Shown here: piece by piece, positions 1-8,393 of the stretch
How positions within the stretch are numbered: position 1 is the stretch's first letter
Layout of the letters: each line of letters opens with the position of its first letter
Origin: Bacillus sp. V3B
GTDB lineage: Bacteria; Bacillota; Bacilli; Bacillales; Cytobacillaceae
Assembly (NCBI RefSeq): GCF_024494465.1
Contig: NZ_JAETXM010000001.1
Span: 372,001 to 436,000, forward strand
Length of the DNA: 64,000 nt
Direction of reading: 5' to 3'
Translations under genes and position numbers: made by a program
Notes under the pieces: model-generated
What the model saw: only the letters and a program-made list of their open reading frames with translations
What the model was told of the DNA's origin: nothing
Databases searched by the model: none

Positions 1-1
1 A

Positions 2-53
2 AATGATATTACTGAAATTTATTCGACAATGATATTGCTGAAATTTATTCGAC
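2..53. repeat. 26-bp direct tandem repeat, two copies
   Basis: Positions 2-27 and 28-53 are the same 26-bp unit with one base difference (ATTACTG versus ATTGCTG), placed head to tail. No reading frame covers them. The window starts inside the repeat, so further copies may lie upstream. I do not recognise the unit. Confidence 0.6.
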
Positions 54-164
54 ATGGTAGGATAAAATAGAATATAGAAAGTTTAGGAATTTTCCACTCT
101 ACTATAAATTTTTAATATGATTAGTATGACCGAATTTTAAAATTATATGAAAGCGAATGATAAT

Positions 165-335
165 AAGAGGAGAGACTACATACTGTAGCGCCGAAGGAGC
201 AAACATGAATGTGTGAATCTCTCAGGCAAAAGAACTCTTGTTTGACGCAGCTCTGGAGAGTGCTTGCTTTTTAAAGCCGCCAAAGAGGAAAGCCTTTATA
301 AAGGTAAACTTTCAGGTATCAGGACAGAGACCCCC
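165..335 (+). promoter_or_regulatory. Tandem glycine riboswitch controlling the gcv operon
   Basis: Two glycine aptamers lie in series. The first (about 168-238) has the conserved pieces GCGCCGAAGGAGCAAAC and CTCTCAGGCAAAAGAACTC. The second (about 250-330) has GCCGCCAAAGAGGAAAGCC and CTTTCAGGTATCAGGAC. This layout is the classic gcvT-type glycine riboswitch of Bacilli. The 3' edge of aptamer 2 overlaps the 5' arm of the terminator that follows, so the inferred mechanism is glycine-dependent antitermination: bound glycine holds back the terminator arm and allows transcription of gcvT-gcvPA-gcvPB. Confidence 0.95.
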
Positions 336-366
336 TATAACTTAAGGGATGGTCTCTGTCCTTTTT
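321..366 (+). terminator. Riboswitch expression-platform terminator
   Basis: A perfect 12-bp stem, AGGACAGAGACC (321-332) with GGTCTCTGTCCT (351-362), is followed by a T run. The 5' arm shares bases with the closing helix of the second glycine aptamer, which makes this the switching terminator. Confidence 0.93.
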
Positions 367-523
367 GTCGTATTTTATTAAGAAAAATAATAGTTAAAAC
401 AAGATAAGCTGAAGTATCTTTTATGAATCTAACAAAGATATGGCAACCTGATACAATATCAAGTTAGTTTAGTATGACGTAACAAAGTATATTGCGATTT
501 AATTAAAGGGGGATTTGAAGAAG

Positions 524-1627
524 ATGACTGATTTAAAACGGACACCACTGTTTGATGTATACAAGGAGCATGGTGCGAAAACAATAGATTTTGGTGGTTG
601 GGATCTACCTGTCCAGTTTTCAAGTATTAAGGAAGAACATACAGCGGTTCGAACAAAAGCTGGATTATTTGATGTTTCTCATATGGGAGAAATCACTGTT
701 AAAGGAACTGGAAGCTTAGATTATTTACAAAAAATGATGACAAATGATATTGGTAAATTGGAAAATGGAGCTGCCATCTACACCGCAATGTGTTATGAAA
801 ATGGTGGTACCGTGGATGATTTACTCATTTATAAATTAGAAAATTATGATTATTTACTTATTGTTAATGCTTCTAATATTGAGAAGGACTATAAGTGGCT
901 ACTTGATCATTCTGAAGGTGATGTCCAGCTTGAAAACATTTCAGGTCAGGTCGGACAGCTTGCTTTGCAAGGACCACTTGCTGAAAAGGTTCTTGCAAAA
1001 TTAGTATCGGGGACTCAGCTATCTAATATAGGCTCTTTTCAGTTTCAAAAAGGTGTAGCCATTAGCGGGAAGAAAACTCTCATTTCTCGTACTGGATACA
1101 CAGGTGAAGATGGTTTTGAAATTTATTGTGATCAAAAGGATACAATTGATCTCTGGAAAGCTATTTTAGATGCTGGTAAAGAATATGGAGTCGTCCCGTG
1201 TGGATTAGGAGCACGTGATACACTACGTTTTGAAGCCACTCTTGCTCTATATGGTCAAGAGTTAACGGCAGACATCAGCCCGCTTGAAGCTAAAATTGGA
1301 TTCGCTGTTAAGTTAGATAAAGAAGCTGATTTTATTGGGAAAGTTGCTTTAAAAGAACAAAAGGAAAATGGTTTATCACGTAAAATTATGGGGATTGAAA
1401 TGATTGATAGAGGGATTCCCCGTCATGGTTATCCTGTTTTTGTTGGTGAAGAACAGATTGGGTTTGTGACTACAGGTACCCAGTCTCCTACTTTACAGAA
1501 AAATGTGGGTCTTGCCTTAATGAATGTTGAGCATGCTACGATCGATCATGAGGTGCAAGTGGGGATTCGTGGAAAACGTTTAAAAGCAAAAGTAGTAAAA
1601 ACACCTTTTTATAAAAGAACGAAGTAA
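524..1627 (+). CDS. gcvT: Glycine cleavage system T protein (aminomethyltransferase)
   Basis: GcvT takes the aminomethyl group from lipoylated GcvH, passes its methylene to tetrahydrofolate and releases ammonia. The 367-residue product has the family N terminus ([20 protein letters not shown]), the folate-domain stretch with FDVSHMGEI, and the closing beta-barrel domain with SRKIMGIEM and GYPVF. I chose ATG 524 over the in-frame TTG at 515 because AAAGGGGG at 505-512 is well spaced only for 524. It is the first gene of the riboswitch-controlled operon, and gcvPA follows within about 20 bp. The full length matches the family. Confidence 0.96.
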   Translation: MTDLKRTPLFDVYKEHGAKTIDFGGWDLPVQFSSIKEEHTAVRTKAGLFDVSHMGEITVKGTGSLDYLQKMMTNDIGKLENGAAIYTAMCYENGGTVDDLLIYKLENYDYLLIVNASNIEKDYKWLLDHSEGDVQLENISGQVGQLALQGPLAEKVLAKLVSGTQLSNIGSFQFQKGVAISGKKTLISRTGYTGEDGFEIYCDQKDTIDLWKAILDAGKEYGVVPCGLGARDTLRFEATLALYGQELTADISPLEAKIGFAVKLDKEADFIGKVALKEQKENGLSRKIMGIEMIDRGIPRHGYPVFVGEEQIGFVTTGTQSPTLQKNVGLALMNVEHATIDHEVQVGIRGKRLKAKVVKTPFYKRTK

Positions 1628-1647
1628 TGGAAGGGGAGGAAAAGATA

Positions 1648-2994
1648 ATGAAGCATCGCTATTTACCTATGACAGAAACAGATAAACAAGCTATGTTAGA
1701 AACCATTGGTGCAGCTTCTGTTGATGAGTTGTTCAGTGATATTCCTGAGCAGGTGAGATTTAAGGGAGAGTATAATATTAAGAAAGCAAAGTCTGAATCA
1801 GCTCTATTAAAAGAGTTAACACAATTAGCAGGAAAAAATGCTGATTTGCGTTCTAATACATCATTTTTAGGTGCAGGAGTTTATGACCACTATATCCCTG
1901 TTATTGTAGATCATGTTATTTCTCGTTCAGAATTTTATACAGCTTATACACCCTATCAGCCAGAAATTTCTCAAGGGGAATTGCAGGCAATATTTGAATT
2001 TCAAACGATGATTTGTGAGTTAACGGGTATGGATGTAGCGAACTCTTCTATGTATGATGGGGGAACGGCATTAGCTGAAGCTGCTGTGCTTAGTGCAGGT
2101 TACACTCGTCGTAAGAAAATATTGGTTTCAAGTGCTGTACACCCCGAGTCAAGGGAAGTCTTAAACACTTATGCAAAAGGACAGCGACTTGAAGTTGTTG
2201 AAATTCCATACAGTAATGGAATTACGGATGTTGCTGCCCTGCATGAGTTAATGGATCAAGATGTAGCAGCTGTTATTGTTCAATATCCTAACTTTTTTGG
2301 AGGAATTGAGCCGTTAAAAGAAATAGAGGAAATGGCTCATGCTGAGAAATCATTATTTGTTGTTTCTAGCAACCCTCTAGCTCTAGGTGTGCTTACACCT
2401 CCAGGTCAATTTGGTGCAGATATCGTTATTGGTGATGCCCAACCATTTGGAATTCCAACAGCGTTTGGTGGCCCCCACTGTGGTTATTTTGCTGTTACAA
2501 ATAAACTAATGAGAAAAGTACCTGGTCGTCTAGTGGGGCAAACAGTAGATGAAGAGGGACGTCGCGGTTTCGTATTAACTTTACAAGCACGTGAACAGCA
2601 TATTCGTCGTGATAAAGCGACATCTAATATTTGTTCCAATCAGGCTCTTAATGCTATAGCTGCTTCCGTTTCTATGACAGCACTTGGTAAAAAAGGTGTT
2701 AAGGAAATGGCGATTGCAAACATACAAAAGGCAAATTATGCGAAAAAAGCTCTCAAGGAAAATGGAATTGAAGTTGTATTTGAGGGTGCAGTATTTAATG
2801 AATTTGTCGTGAAATTAGCTAAACCTATTAAAGAAATCAATCAACAATTGTTATTGAAAAATATCATTGGTGGCTATGACTTGGGGCGTGATTACCCAGA
2901 ACTAGCAAACCATATGCTGATTGCGGTAACAGAATTAAGAACGAAGGAAGAAATTGATACTTTTGTGAAAGGATTGGGGGATTACCATGTATAA
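1648..2994 (+). CDS. gcvPA: Glycine dehydrogenase (decarboxylating), subunit 1
   Basis: This is the N-terminal half of the split P protein found in Bacilli; with GcvPB it forms the PLP enzyme that decarboxylates glycine and loads aminomethyl onto GcvH. The product is 448 residues, the length I know for B. subtilis GcvPA. It starts [14 protein letters not shown] and carries the conserved stretches [25 protein letters not shown] and [21 protein letters not shown] 1648 is preferred to ATG 1627 because GGAAGGGGAGGAAAAG lies just upstream. Its 3' end overlaps gcvPB by 8 bp, suggesting translational coupling of the two subunits. Confidence 0.96.
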   Translation: MKHRYLPMTETDKQAMLETIGAASVDELFSDIPEQVRFKGEYNIKKAKSESALLKELTQLAGKNADLRSNTSFLGAGVYDHYIPVIVDHVISRSEFYTAYTPYQPEISQGELQAIFEFQTMICELTGMDVANSSMYDGGTALAEAAVLSAGYTRRKKILVSSAVHPESREVLNTYAKGQRLEVVEIPYSNGITDVAALHELMDQDVAAVIVQYPNFFGGIEPLKEIEEMAHAEKSLFVVSSNPLALGVLTPPGQFGADIVIGDAQPFGIPTAFGGPHCGYFAVTNKLMRKVPGRLVGQTVDEEGRRGFVLTLQAREQHIRRDKATSNICSNQALNAIAASVSMTALGKKGVKEMAIANIQKANYAKKALKENGIEVVFEGAVFNEFVVKLAKPIKEINQQLLLKNIIGGYDLGRDYPELANHMLIAVTELRTKEEIDTFVKGLGDYHV

Positions 2995-4468
2995 ACAAGA
3001 TCAATCGCTAATTTTTGAAGAGAGTACAGCTGGTCGAATTGGATATAGTCTTCCCGAATTTGATATTCCAGAAGTTGATTTACACGAACTCATTCCAGAA
3101 GGATATATTCGTGAAGAAGAGGCGGATCTTCCTGAAGTATCTGAGCTTGATATTATGCGTCATTACACGGCGTTATCGAATAGAAACCATGGTCTTGATA
3201 CTGGTTTTTATCCATTAGGATCATGTACGATGAAATATAATCCAAAGATTAATGAGTCGGTTGCTCGTATGAACGGCTTTGCTCATCTACATCCATTGCA
3301 AGATGAGTCTTCCGTTCAAGGTGCACTTGAGCTCATGTATGATCTTCAGGAGCATCTTGTTGAGATTACGGGGATGGATGAAGTAACTCTTCAGTCCGCT
3401 GCCGGTGCACACGGGGAATGGACTGGATTGATGATGATTCGTGCTTACCATGAGGAGAATGGTGATTTTCATCGGACAAAGGTGATTGTTCCGGATTCAG
3501 CTCATGGAACAAACCCTGCTTCCGCTGTAGTGGCTGGCTTTGAAACGGTAACCGTTAAATCGAATGAGCACGGGCTTGTTGATCTTGACGATTTAAGAAG
3601 GGTTGTTGGCGAAGATACGGCAGCCTTGATGCTTACAAATCCTAATACACTTGGTTTATTTGAAGAAAATATTCTTGAAATGGCTGAGATTGTCCATGGG
3701 GCAGGCGGAAAACTATACTATGATGGTGCTAATTTAAATGCAGTTATGTCGAAGGCACGTCCTGGGGATATGGGATTTGATGTTGTACATTTGAATCTTC
3801 ATAAAACATTTACAGGCCCACATGGCGGTGGTGGACCAGGTTCAGGTCCTGTTGGAGTAAAGGCTGATCTTATTTCATATTTACCAAAGCCAGTTGTTGC
3901 AAAAGTAGATGATCAATTTGTACTTGACTATGATCGTCCACAATCAATCGGACGGGTGAAACCTTATTATGGCAACTTTGGAATTAATGTACGTGCTTAT
4001 ACGTATATTCGTTCAATGGGACCTGATGGTTTGAAGGCAGTTACAGAATACGCTGTATTAAACGCAAATTATATGATGAGAAGCTTGGCTCCGTTCTATG
4101 AGCTTCCGTTTGATAGACATTGTAAACACGAGTTTGTTCTAAGTGGAAAACGCCAGAAGAAACTGGGTGTTCGTACGCTTGATATTGCAAAACGGCTACT
4201 GGACTTTGGTTACCATCCGCCAACCATCTATTTCCCGCTTAACGTTGAGGAATGTATTATGATGGAACCAACTGAGACAGAATCAAAAGAAACACTTGAT
4301 GGCTTTATTGATGCGATGATTCAAATTGCAAAAGAAGCAGAAGAAAATCCAGAAATCGTTCAGGAAGCACCACATACTACGGTTATTAGTCGATTAGATG
4401 AAACATTGGCAGCGCGTAAGCCAGTTTTACGCTATCAAAAAGAAAAAAGTGACTTTGTAACGATTTAA
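2987..4468 (+). CDS. gcvPB: Glycine dehydrogenase (decarboxylating), subunit 2
   Basis: This is the C-terminal, PLP-binding half of the split P protein, 493 residues long. The PLP lysine is expected at K273 in [18 protein letters not shown], a glycine-rich cofactor signature of the family. [12 protein letters not shown] (about 76-87) and [16 protein letters not shown] (about 140-155) are also conserved. The ATG lies inside the last codons of gcvPA. A terminator directly after the stop closes the three-gene operon. gcvH is not in this window, so the carrier protein must be encoded elsewhere. Confidence 0.96.
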   Translation: MYKQDQSLIFEESTAGRIGYSLPEFDIPEVDLHELIPEGYIREEEADLPEVSELDIMRHYTALSNRNHGLDTGFYPLGSCTMKYNPKINESVARMNGFAHLHPLQDESSVQGALELMYDLQEHLVEITGMDEVTLQSAAGAHGEWTGLMMIRAYHEENGDFHRTKVIVPDSAHGTNPASAVVAGFETVTVKSNEHGLVDLDDLRRVVGEDTAALMLTNPNTLGLFEENILEMAEIVHGAGGKLYYDGANLNAVMSKARPGDMGFDVVHLNLHKTFTGPHGGGGPGSGPVGVKADLISYLPKPVVAKVDDQFVLDYDRPQSIGRVKPYYGNFGINVRAYTYIRSMGPDGLKAVTEYAVLNANYMMRSLAPFYELPFDRHCKHEFVLSGKRQKKLGVRTLDIAKRLLDFGYHPPTIYFPLNVEECIMMEPTETESKETLDGFIDAMIQIAKEAEENPEIVQEAPHTTVISRLDETLAARKPVLRYQKEKSDFVTI

Positions 4469-4473
4469 ATGAA

Positions 4474-4508
4474 AAAGGCTGGGCTCAATCATGAGCCAGC
4501 CTTTTTTA
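4474..4508 (+). terminator. Terminator of the gcv operon
   Basis: GGCTGGGCTC (4477-4486) pairs with GAGCCAGCC (4493-4501) with one bulged G, and a run of six T follows. Confidence 0.9.
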
Positions 4509-4546
4509 AAGGATAAGAATATATGTGATTTCTAGACTTCAATTAC

Positions 4547-4620
4547 TGTCTAGATCTAACACCTAGCCTCTAGAGGTCACAAGACGATCTTGAGACTGAT
4601 CAAGGTGCTTACACTGTTCT
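4547..4620. repeat. Degenerate copy of a Bacillaceae interspersed intergenic repeat
   Basis: The stretch opens TGTCTAGATCTAACACCTAG, continues with a CTAGAGGTCACAAGACGATC segment and ends CAAGGTGCTTACACT. This order of pieces (TGTCTAG, GCGCCTAGCCCCT, GAGGTCA, CAAGGCGCTTGCGCTTT) matches a repeat that I recall as common between genes in several Bacillus-type genomes. The copy is diverged. It lies between the gcv terminator and the 3' end of yqhL. The identification is from memory, not from a search. Confidence 0.5.
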
Positions 4621-4622
4621 AA

Positions 4623-5006
4623 TTACTTTTTTGCTTTTATTTTTCCGGTCCATTTTTTAAAGCCACCTTGTAGATGTGAAAGGTCTTTATACCCTTTTCG
4701 ATATAATAATTGAGCAGCACGACCGCTTCTCGTTCCACTTTGGCAGTACAAATAAACGGGCTTGTCCGGACGTAATTCCTTTAATCGCATTTTCATTTGT
4801 GAAAGCGGGATATTTCTAGCACCTAAAATATGGCCATTATCAAATTCATTTGGTTCACGTACATCGATAAGTTGTGCTTTTCGGTACCCTTCACGAAACT
4901 GTTCTTCAGTCAAGGTCTTTACAACTTTCCGTTGATAAAGCCATGTGAATAAAGCATAAATGATAATCCCTGCAATCAAAATTAAAAGGATATATAGTGT
5001 ATCCAA
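4623..5006 (-). CDS. yqhL: Membrane-anchored rhodanese-like protein YqhL
   Basis: The 127-residue product has one N-terminal membrane segment (about residues 3-22, DTLYILLILIAGIIIYALF) followed by a single rhodanese domain. The active-site loop CQSGTRSGR contains the cysteine expected to carry persulfide sulfur. The start is set at TTG 5006 because AAAGGAGAAAA lies 5-6 bp upstream; an ATG at 5063 in the same frame has no ribosome site. In B. subtilis yqhL also sits between gcvPB and lipM. The substrate is unknown. It is transcribed away from lipM. Confidence 0.85.
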   Translation of the reverse strand: MDTLYILLILIAGIIIYALFTWLYQRKVVKTLTEEQFREGYRKAQLIDVREPNEFDNGHILGARNIPLSQMKMRLKELRPDKPVYLYCQSGTRSGRAAQLLYRKGYKDLSHLQGGFKKWTGKIKAKK

Positions 5007-5176
5007 AATGTTTTCTCCTTTCGCACTTAACTTAAGCCAACTTATATTATATAGGTCATTCATTATTATAGTAAAGGAGATAACGAAAAAAACTTTATGA
5101 TCGCACGCTCTTTGTTTTTTAGATTTATTTTGTTAGAATTAAAAGGTTGAAATAATGAAAGGTTGGAGTCCTGAAT

Positions 5177-6013
5177 ATGGAGAAAGAAACATGGAGATTT
5201 ATTGATACAGATAATGGATCTGCATCTTTTAATATGGCGCTAGACGAGGCATTACTTGAATGGAATAGCCAAGGTCAAATCCCCCCAGTGATCCGTTTTT
5301 ATGGTTGGAACCCAGCAACTCTTTCTATTGGGTATTTTCAAAAAGTTGAAAAAGAAATAAATTTGGCAACAGTAAAAGAGCAAGGACTTGGTTTTGTCCG
5401 TCGTCCTACAGGGGGAAGGGCAGTTCTGCATGAGCATGAGCTCACCTATAGTGTCATTGTGTCAGAAGAACATTCAAAGATGCCTAAAACGGTGACAGAA
5501 GCTTATCGTGTGATTTCCGAAGGGATTCTAAAAGGATTTCATAATCTTGGATTAGATGCTTATTTTTCTGTTCCGACAACAGATGAAGATCGTGCATCAT
5601 TAAAGAGTCCTCAATCAGCTGTATGTTTTGATGCTTCAAGTTGGTATGAGCTTGTCGTTGAAGGGCGAAAAGTCGCTGGAAGTGCACAAACGAGACAAAA
5701 GGGAGTTATTCTTCAACACGGATCGATATTGCTTGACTTGGATGAGAACAAGCTTTTTAGTTTGTTTAAGTTTCCTAATGACCGTGTAAAGGACCGTATG
5801 CGCAAATCATTTACAAGTAAAGCAGTGGCGATCAATGATATTAGTCTACGAACGATCTCGATAGATGAGGCAAAGCAAGCTTTTAAAACAGGATTTGAAG
5901 AAGGTTTAGATATTCATCTTGAGCCCTATCAATTAACAGAAGCGGAAATGAATTACGTTAATAAAATTGCTAAGGATCGTTATGAAAATGACGCTTGGAA
6001 TTTTATGAGATAA
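5177..6013 (+). CDS. lipM: Octanoyl-[ACP]:protein N-octanoyltransferase LipM
   Basis: LipM moves octanoyl from acyl carrier protein to GcvH, the first step of lipoate assembly in Bacilli; LipL then relays it to other lipoyl domains. The 278-residue product shows the biotin/lipoate ligase fold motifs [34 protein letters not shown] and KVAGSAQTR. The expected catalytic cysteine is C150 in SAVCF, the same number as in B. subtilis LipM. Its place beside the glycine-cleavage genes fits, because GcvH is its acceptor. A hairpin follows the stop. Confidence 0.95.
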   Translation: MEKETWRFIDTDNGSASFNMALDEALLEWNSQGQIPPVIRFYGWNPATLSIGYFQKVEKEINLATVKEQGLGFVRRPTGGRAVLHEHELTYSVIVSEEHSKMPKTVTEAYRVISEGILKGFHNLGLDAYFSVPTTDEDRASLKSPQSAVCFDASSWYELVVEGRKVAGSAQTRQKGVILQHGSILLDLDENKLFSLFKFPNDRVKDRMRKSFTSKAVAINDISLRTISIDEAKQAFKTGFEEGLDIHLEPYQLTEAEMNYVNKIAKDRYENDAWNFMR

Positions 6014-6046
6014 AGAGGGACTAGCATTTATGCTTGTCCCTCTTAA
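6013..6046 (+). terminator. Probable terminator after lipM
   Basis: AAGAGGGAC (6013-6021) pairs with GTCCCTCTT (6036-6044), with an inner GCAT/ATGC stem. The T tail is short, so termination may be weak. Confidence 0.55.
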
Positions 6047-6210
6047 TAGGTGAAAGATAAGAATTCATTTTACTCTTTTCACCTGTATGAAGTGCAAGTC
6101 TTGAATTAAAGCGAAATCTATCATTTTCAGGAGAAAATCAGATATAAACTCTAGTATTCTCTCATTTTTATTTTCTTTTGCGTTTGACAAATTTATGAAA
6201 AGTTGAAACT

Positions 6211-6261
6211 GATTCAATATATAGTGTTGTTTTATTTTTTTATAACACTATATATTGAATC
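6211..6261 (+). promoter_or_regulatory. Paired NrdR-type boxes upstream of nrdJ
   Basis: GATTCAATATATAGTGTT (6211-6228) and its exact reverse complement (6244-6261) form an 18-bp inverted repeat. Each arm contains a sequence close to the NrdR box consensus (ACACnATATATnGnGT-like): ATTCAATATATAGTGT and ACACTATATATTGAAT. The box centres are about 33 bp apart, roughly three helical turns, as is usual for NrdR operators. The downstream box overlaps a possible -10 (TATATT, 6251-6256) with TTGTTT 18 bp upstream. A repressor binding here would block transcription. The rest of 6047-6378 holds a TTGACA at 6184 with no good -10 partner and nothing coding. Confidence 0.75.
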
Positions 6262-6378
6262 TGGTTATTTTATATGATATTTTAAGAGTACTTTGAATGA
6301 AACAAAGTCTAACTAGAGATTCAATGATTTCTAAACGAACTAGAACTAGCATCGAAACTATTTGAAGGAGTTGTATAT

Positions 6379-7173
6379 ATGTCTGTTGTGTTTGGACAAA
6401 AAATGAACTTGGATTGGGAACGATTAAACAAAGACATTGGCCTTTTTCCTCAGGTTCACCCTATTACCCCAGATATGAAAACTACACACAAAGGTGTCTC
6501 TCGTCTCGTTATGCTTGATCGTTATACGTTCAAGGATACTGAGAAAATTACCTTAACAGCAGGAGACTTTGTTGTCCTTACTATTAAAGAAGACCCTAAA
6601 TTTCCAGCTCGCGGACTTGGATTTATTCTCGAGATTGATTGGGAAAAGAAACTCGCAAAGGTTTTGGTGGATGAAGAATTCAGGGGAGCGCTTGATGATC
6701 CTGGAGAAGCAAAAACGGGAGTGATTGAGCGTCCGTTAGATGTTATCGAAAAGCCACTTGAAGTTTATTATGAGCAGATCGCTAAACGTAATGCAACAGG
6801 GCTAGCATCTGTAGAAAAAACGGTAGAAAAACGACAAGAATGGTTCGAAAAGTTTTATCAAGAGCTAGTCAATTTAAACTTTATTCCAGCAGGTCGAGTA
6901 TTGTATGGTGCAGGTGCTGGTACAGATGTTACGTATTTTAACTGCTATGTAATGCCTTTTGTTCAAGATTCCCGAGAAGGAATTTCGGAACACCGTAAAA
7001 AGGTAATGGAGATTATGAGCCGTGGTGGTGGTGTTGGAACAAACGGATCAACACTTAGACCACGCAACACGCTTGCAAAAGGCGTAAACGGCAAATCATC
7101 TGGTTCCGTATCATGGCTAGACGACATTGCCAAATTAACGCATCTAGTTGAACAAGGTGGGTCGAGACGTGGT
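6379..7173 (+). CDS. nrdJ: Adenosylcobalamin-dependent ribonucleotide reductase, exon 1
   Basis: nrdJ reduces ribonucleotides to deoxyribonucleotides using a radical made from adenosylcobalamin and needs no oxygen. Exon 1 encodes residues 1-265 and ends ...EQGGSRRG, a highly conserved loop of class II enzymes. PAGRVLYGAG and FNCYVMPF, which holds the first redox-type cysteine, are visible. GAAGGAG at 6364-6370 sets ATG 6379. Beyond 7173 the frame runs into a stop (GGT AAA TCA GCT TGA), but protein homology resumes exactly at 7492. The three exons are 795, 645 and 1122 nt, each a multiple of three, and join into an 853-residue protein. This is an intron-interrupted gene rather than a decayed one. 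Confidence 0.93.
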
Positions 7174-7491
7174 AAATCAGCTTGAGTGCCTCGTCTATAA
7201 ATAAACCTCGTGAATTGCTGGAAACCCCTAAAGCCAACTGTGCTACAACGTAACTGGAAACAGTAAGCGTGAATGCTTGAAAAATAGTTGGATGAAACAA
7301 TGGGAGATCAGCAGCCAAGCACCGTTTGGGTGAAGGTTCAACGACCATCGAAAACACACTATAAAGTGGAAGTGAGTAGAGTAGGGGCCAAGTGGCTTCC
7401 AAGTGCGAGGATATCCATTATGGATATAAGATATGGTCTGAACGTCTATGGTGACATAGAGAGTTGGAGTAACGAACCAGCGTAACAATTG
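7174..7491 (+). ncRNA. Group I intron 1 in nrdJ (318 nt, no endonuclease gene)
   Basis: Boundaries follow group I rules: the 5' exon ends in T (CGTGGT), the intron ends in G (AACAATTG), and joining gives RRG|AQMIML. P1: exon AGACGTGGT pairs with the guide GCCTCGTCT (7189-7197), with a G·T at the splice site and one T·T mismatch. P core: AATTGCTGGAAACCCC (about 7213). Q core: ATCAGCAGCCAAGC (7307-7320). P7: GTTCA and GACCAT (7336-7348, with a 2-base bulge) pair perfectly with ATGGTCTGAAC (7433-7443). P8: ATATCCA-TTA-TGGATAT (7411-7427). A GTGA-capped hairpin (7445-7460) lies after P7. The P/Q/R/S pattern suggests subgroup IA. A 65-codon frame inside is unlike any endonuclease. Confidence 0.93.
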
Positions 7492-8136
7492 GCTCAGATG
7501 ATTATGTTGTCAGACTGGCATCCAGATATTATTGAATTTATTATCTCGAAAATGCAAAATCCACGCATACTGCGTTTCTTAATTGAAAGTACGCAAGATG
7601 AAAAAATTAAGAAATTGGCTAAGGACAAGCTAAAATTCACTCCTTTAACAGAACAAGAAAAAGCGATGTACCAAGGAATCATCAATTACAAGAATATTCC
7701 AGGGTATGGCGGTTTTAGCGATAAAATTATTGAGCACGCAGAAGAAACGTTAGAAACAGGTGGAACTTTCTCTGTTCATAATTCTGAATTCCTAACAGGA
7801 GCTAATATTTCTGTTTGTTTAACGAAGGATTTCATGGAAGCTGTTGAAAAAGACGCTGATTATGAACTGCGTTTCCCTGATGTAGAAAGCTATGATGCTA
7901 AAGGGATGAAAATTTATAATGAAGAATGGCATGAAGTAGGAGACGTTCGCGAGTGGGAGAAGCTTGGCTATAAAATACGTACCTACAAGAAAATCAAAGC
8001 GAAAGAGCTTTGGAATTTAATCAATATTTGTGCCACTTATTCAGCAGAGCCAGGTATTTTCTTCATCGATAATGCAAACGAAATGACAAATGCAACAGCA
8101 TACGGTCAAAAAGTCGTTGCAACAAATCCGTGTGGT
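7492..8136 (+). CDS. nrdJ: Adenosylcobalamin-dependent ribonucleotide reductase, exon 2
   Basis: Exon 2 encodes residues 266-480, from AQMIMLSDWHPDIIEFI to VVATNPCG. It carries the substrate-site region including SVHNSEFLTGANISVCL and ends just after the cysteine of the NPCGE motif (C479), which by family knowledge is the thiyl-radical cysteine. It is bounded on both sides by group I introns and has no start signal of its own: the first ATG, at 7498, has no ribosome site. It should be translated only from spliced mRNA. Confidence 0.92.
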
Positions 8137-8393
8137 AGAGTGGCTTAGTTTGCCTCACGTAAAAAACTGCGGAATGAAGCGGGAACCCTGAGAGTGGGAA
8201 TCCGAACCGAAGGCTAATTGTAAAAGGTTAGTCAGGGGCAGAGCATAGGTTGGTGAAACTGCTGTTACAAGCAGAATATAATCCACCCACGAGGCCGCAG
8301 CATTGTGTTTAAACACAATGAAAAGATATGCCGAACTTACAGAAAGTGAACTGTAAGAACTAGAGGATAAAAAGCCTTTAGGATAACAAATTG
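8137..8393 (+). ncRNA. Group I intron 2 in nrdJ (257 nt, no endonuclease gene)
   Basis: The 5' exon ends in T (TGTGGT) and the intron ends in G (CAAATTG); joining gives NPCG|EQPLAPFSVCNL. P1: exon CGTGTGGT pairs with the guide GCCTCACG (8152-8159), with a G·T at the splice site and one mismatch. P7: G, bulged A, GCATA (8241-8247) pairs with TATGCC (8327-8332) inside AAAAGATATGCCGAAC, the S element. P8 is the perfect hairpin CATTGTGTTT/AAACACAATG (8301-8320). P9 is CTTACAG/CTGTAAG (8336-8357). An in-frame stop occurs five codons in (GGT AGA GTG GCT TAG). No group II domain V is present. At 257 nt it is among the smaller group I introns. Confidence 0.88.

Noticed and set aside
7288-7485. 65-codon open frame inside intron 1 as a homing endonuclease
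   Set aside because: It overlaps the Q, P7 and P8 core elements, has no LAGLIDADG, GIY-YIG or HNH motif, and has no ribosome site.
7174-8393. Group II introns
   Set aside because: No GUGYG start, no domain V hairpin and no bulged-A domain VI; the P/Q/R/S pattern is that of group I.
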